A stretch of 14,380 bases of DNA from Calditrichota bacterium (GTDB lineage Bacteria > Zhuqueibacterota > Zhuqueibacteria > Residuimicrobiales > Krinioviventaceae): positions 1 to 14,380 of the forward strand of contig RPQV01000029.1 in the NCBI GenBank assembly GCA_003818595.1. The letters run 5' to 3'. Shown here in pieces: positions 13,677 through 14,380 of this stretch. The notes under the pieces are model-generated. The model saw only the letters and a program-made list of their open reading frames with translations. It was not told the DNA's origin and made no database searches. Each line of letters starts with the position of its first letter. Position 1 is the stretch's first letter. The position numbers were made by a program, and so were the translations under genes.

Positions 13677-14077
13677 GAATCGTTCTTGATACAAATGTGC
13701 TTATATCAGGGATTTTTTTCCGAGGTCCTTCCCACCGTATCCTGCAAGCTTGGAAAAAACAAAAAAATTCAATTCATCATCTCACCGGAAATTTATGACG
13801 AATATTCTCGCGTTGCAGAAGTAATCTCAAAAAGTATCCTGGAGTTGACATATCGGAGATCCTAAAACTGATTGCAATATATTCGGAATTCTCACAATCA
13901 TATGTTTTACCTGAACAAGTTTGCGAAGACCCAGATGATGACAAATTTATTGCTTGTGCAACCTCTAACCAAGTAAGATATATAGTACGTGGTGATAAAC
14001 ATCTGCTGAAATTATCTGGTTATCAGGGAATTCGAGTGGTTAAGCCGCAAGAATTCTGCAGTGAATTCCTTGATTAA
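13673..14077 (+). pseudogene. PIN-domain toxin (putative RNase) with two compensating frameshifts
   Basis: It starts at TTG 13673, overlapping the antitoxin stop, with RIVLDTNVLISGIFF and RGPSHRILQAWKKQK (catalytic Asp in LDTNV). At the seven-A run 13762-13768 the frame must change to read IQFIISPEIYDEYSRVAEVIS (conserved Glu in SPEIYDEY). At the five-A run 13829-13833 it must change back to KKYPGVDISEILKLIA, then EDPDDDKFIACA and VRGDKHLLKL (remaining acidic metal ligands), ending EFCSEFLD, TAA. Removing one A from the first run and adding one to the second restores a 134-residue protein with every PIN acidic position. The family is the putative toxin-antitoxin PIN group (COG1569 type), Mg-dependent RNases. 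As written only a ~40-residue N-terminal piece is translated, so either the toxin is dead or the assembly has two homopolymer errors. Confidence 0.85.
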
Positions 14078-14079
14078 AA

Positions 14080-14178
14080 TGCTAACCCGTGGTTGGTGCG
14101 GATGACTGCTGGGTTTGTTCACTATTTGAAGTTTGGGTTTCGCTTTACCGCGGCCACCGCACAACCACTTCGTTATGG
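14080..14178 (+). repeat. attC recombination site
   Basis: The outer boxes are R'' TGCTAAC (14080-14086) and R' GTTATGG (14172-14178). The inner boxes L'' GTGGTTGGTGCGG (14089-14101) and L' CCGCACAACCAC (14157-14168) form a 12-bp stem with one bulged G on the L'' side, the extrahelical base that sets strand choice in attC sites. Spacers of two (CC) and three (TTC) bases separate inner and outer boxes. A 55-base variable centre closes the structure. Total length 99 bases, within the normal attC range. TAAC/GTTA pair within the inserted form; the full seven-base R box pairing is with the start of its own cassette. Confidence 0.85.
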
Positions 14179-14380
14179 TCCGATCCAAAAAGGATATTGA
14201 AAAATTCATAAATTTCCTCTCAACATAATTTCTTGTATTTTCAAACAAATTTGCGAAATTTAAAATAGTCGATAGATTGTTGAATTATGTAGAATATAAA
14301 AAGCAAATAGTCTATATGATCGAATAGACAACATATTTTTAGTAATATTGTATAACATCGTGCTTCACCGGATTGGAACA
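14179..14380 (+). other. AT-rich, apparently non-coding part of a second cassette
   Basis: By integron logic a second cassette begins at T14173. No convincing gene is seen. The only plus-strand frame from an ATG (14175) encodes 17 residues (MVRSKKDIEKFINFLST), and a 78-codon minus-strand frame runs through the attC and is probably chance. A small inverted repeat (GTCTAT 14310-14315, ATAGAC 14324-14329) is present. At 14350-14370 GTATAAC, ATC, GTGCTTCACCGG has the order of an R''-spacer-L'' half site and may be the left half of a second attC cut by the window end. Confidence 0.4.

Larger units (their letters stand above)
13331..14172 (+). mobile_element. Integron gene cassette carrying an AbrB-PIN toxin-antitoxin pair
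   Basis: An 842-bp cassette. Integron cassettes insert at G^TT in the GTTRRRY box. The right boundary is G14172^TT in the attC R' box; the left is G13330^TT in GTTAGCA. In the circular form, G14172 joins TTAGCA to give GTTAGCA, the exact complement of R'' TGCTAAC (14080-14086). The match extends to 11 bases (GTTAGCATTTT 13330-13340 and AAAATGCTAAC 14076-14086). The two genes face away from the integrase remnant, and the toxin stop (14075-14077) is three bases before attC, as is usual in cassettes. It has its own promoter, also normal for toxin-antitoxin cassettes, which stabilise cassette arrays. Confidence 0.82.

Noticed and set aside
13755..13835. Programmed ribosomal frameshifting in the PIN gene
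   Set aside because: Two opposite shifts within ~70 bases without a stimulatory structure are unlikely, and PIN toxins are not known to need this; mutation or sequencing error is simpler.
14012..14248. 78-codon minus-strand frame
   Set aside because: It runs through the attC site and the end of the PIN gene and shows no recognisable domain, although GAGAGG precedes one of its ATGs.

Overview
The window looks like a chromosomal piece of a Gram-negative bacterium of the FCB superphylum (Ignavibacteria, Calditrichota or candidate-division KSB1 type; the exact phylum cannot be fixed from here). The main support is a secreted protein at 955-2103 that ends in a YPNPF...GxYFYRL...K C-terminal sorting-type domain typical of that group. 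A sodium-solute symporter, exported glycosidases and short dispersed repeats common in environmental genomes of such lineages fit this.

Layout. 1-733: a multi-pass membrane protein of unknown function whose last ~40 codons lie in another frame. 955-2103 (+): the secreted carbohydrate-binding protein with the sorting domain. 2123-2352: an inverted repeat, tRNA-Gly(GCC) and a UUCG-loop terminator. 2453-12843 (all minus strand): a seven-gene glycan-use operon, in transcription order LacI-family regulator, polysaccharide deacetylase, GH3 glycosidase, sodium-solute symporter, GH2 beta-mannosidase-like enzyme, HAD sugar-phosphate hydrolase/mutase and DegT/StrS-type PLP aminotransferase. A good promoter with a palindromic TTAACGTTAA operator precedes lacI, so the operon is probably autoregulated. 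A second operator-like site lies before the GH2 gene, and a 60-bp tandem repeat separates GH3 from the symporter. The likely logic is: exported enzymes deacetylate and cut a beta-linked (perhaps mannose-containing or aminated) oligosaccharide, the symporter imports the products, and the HAD and PLP enzymes process them in the cytoplasm.

13054-14380: the most notable part, a degenerate integron. On the minus strand is a collapsed integron integrase pseudogene that keeps an internal box (LLYGAGLRLR) and the C-terminal signature (TTMIYTHV...RGG.GV.SPLD) and lacks what lies between. Just beyond its 5' side, in the canonical orientation, is a gene cassette (13331-14172) carrying an AbrB/MazE-type antitoxin and a PIN-family toxin and ending in an attC site. 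The first bases of the cassette (after G: TTAGCA) are the exact complement of the R'' box TGCTAAC of that attC, as required if the cassette once existed as a circle. The toxin reading frame is broken twice, at two A-runs, with compensating shifts. A second, apparently non-coding cassette follows and may reach its own attC at the window edge.

Three suspected single-base indels, all in homopolymer runs (607-610, 13762-13768, 13829-13833), raise the possibility of assembly error and should be resolved before calling the affected genes dead. The remaining gaps (2353-2452, 12936-13053) show nothing I can interpret.
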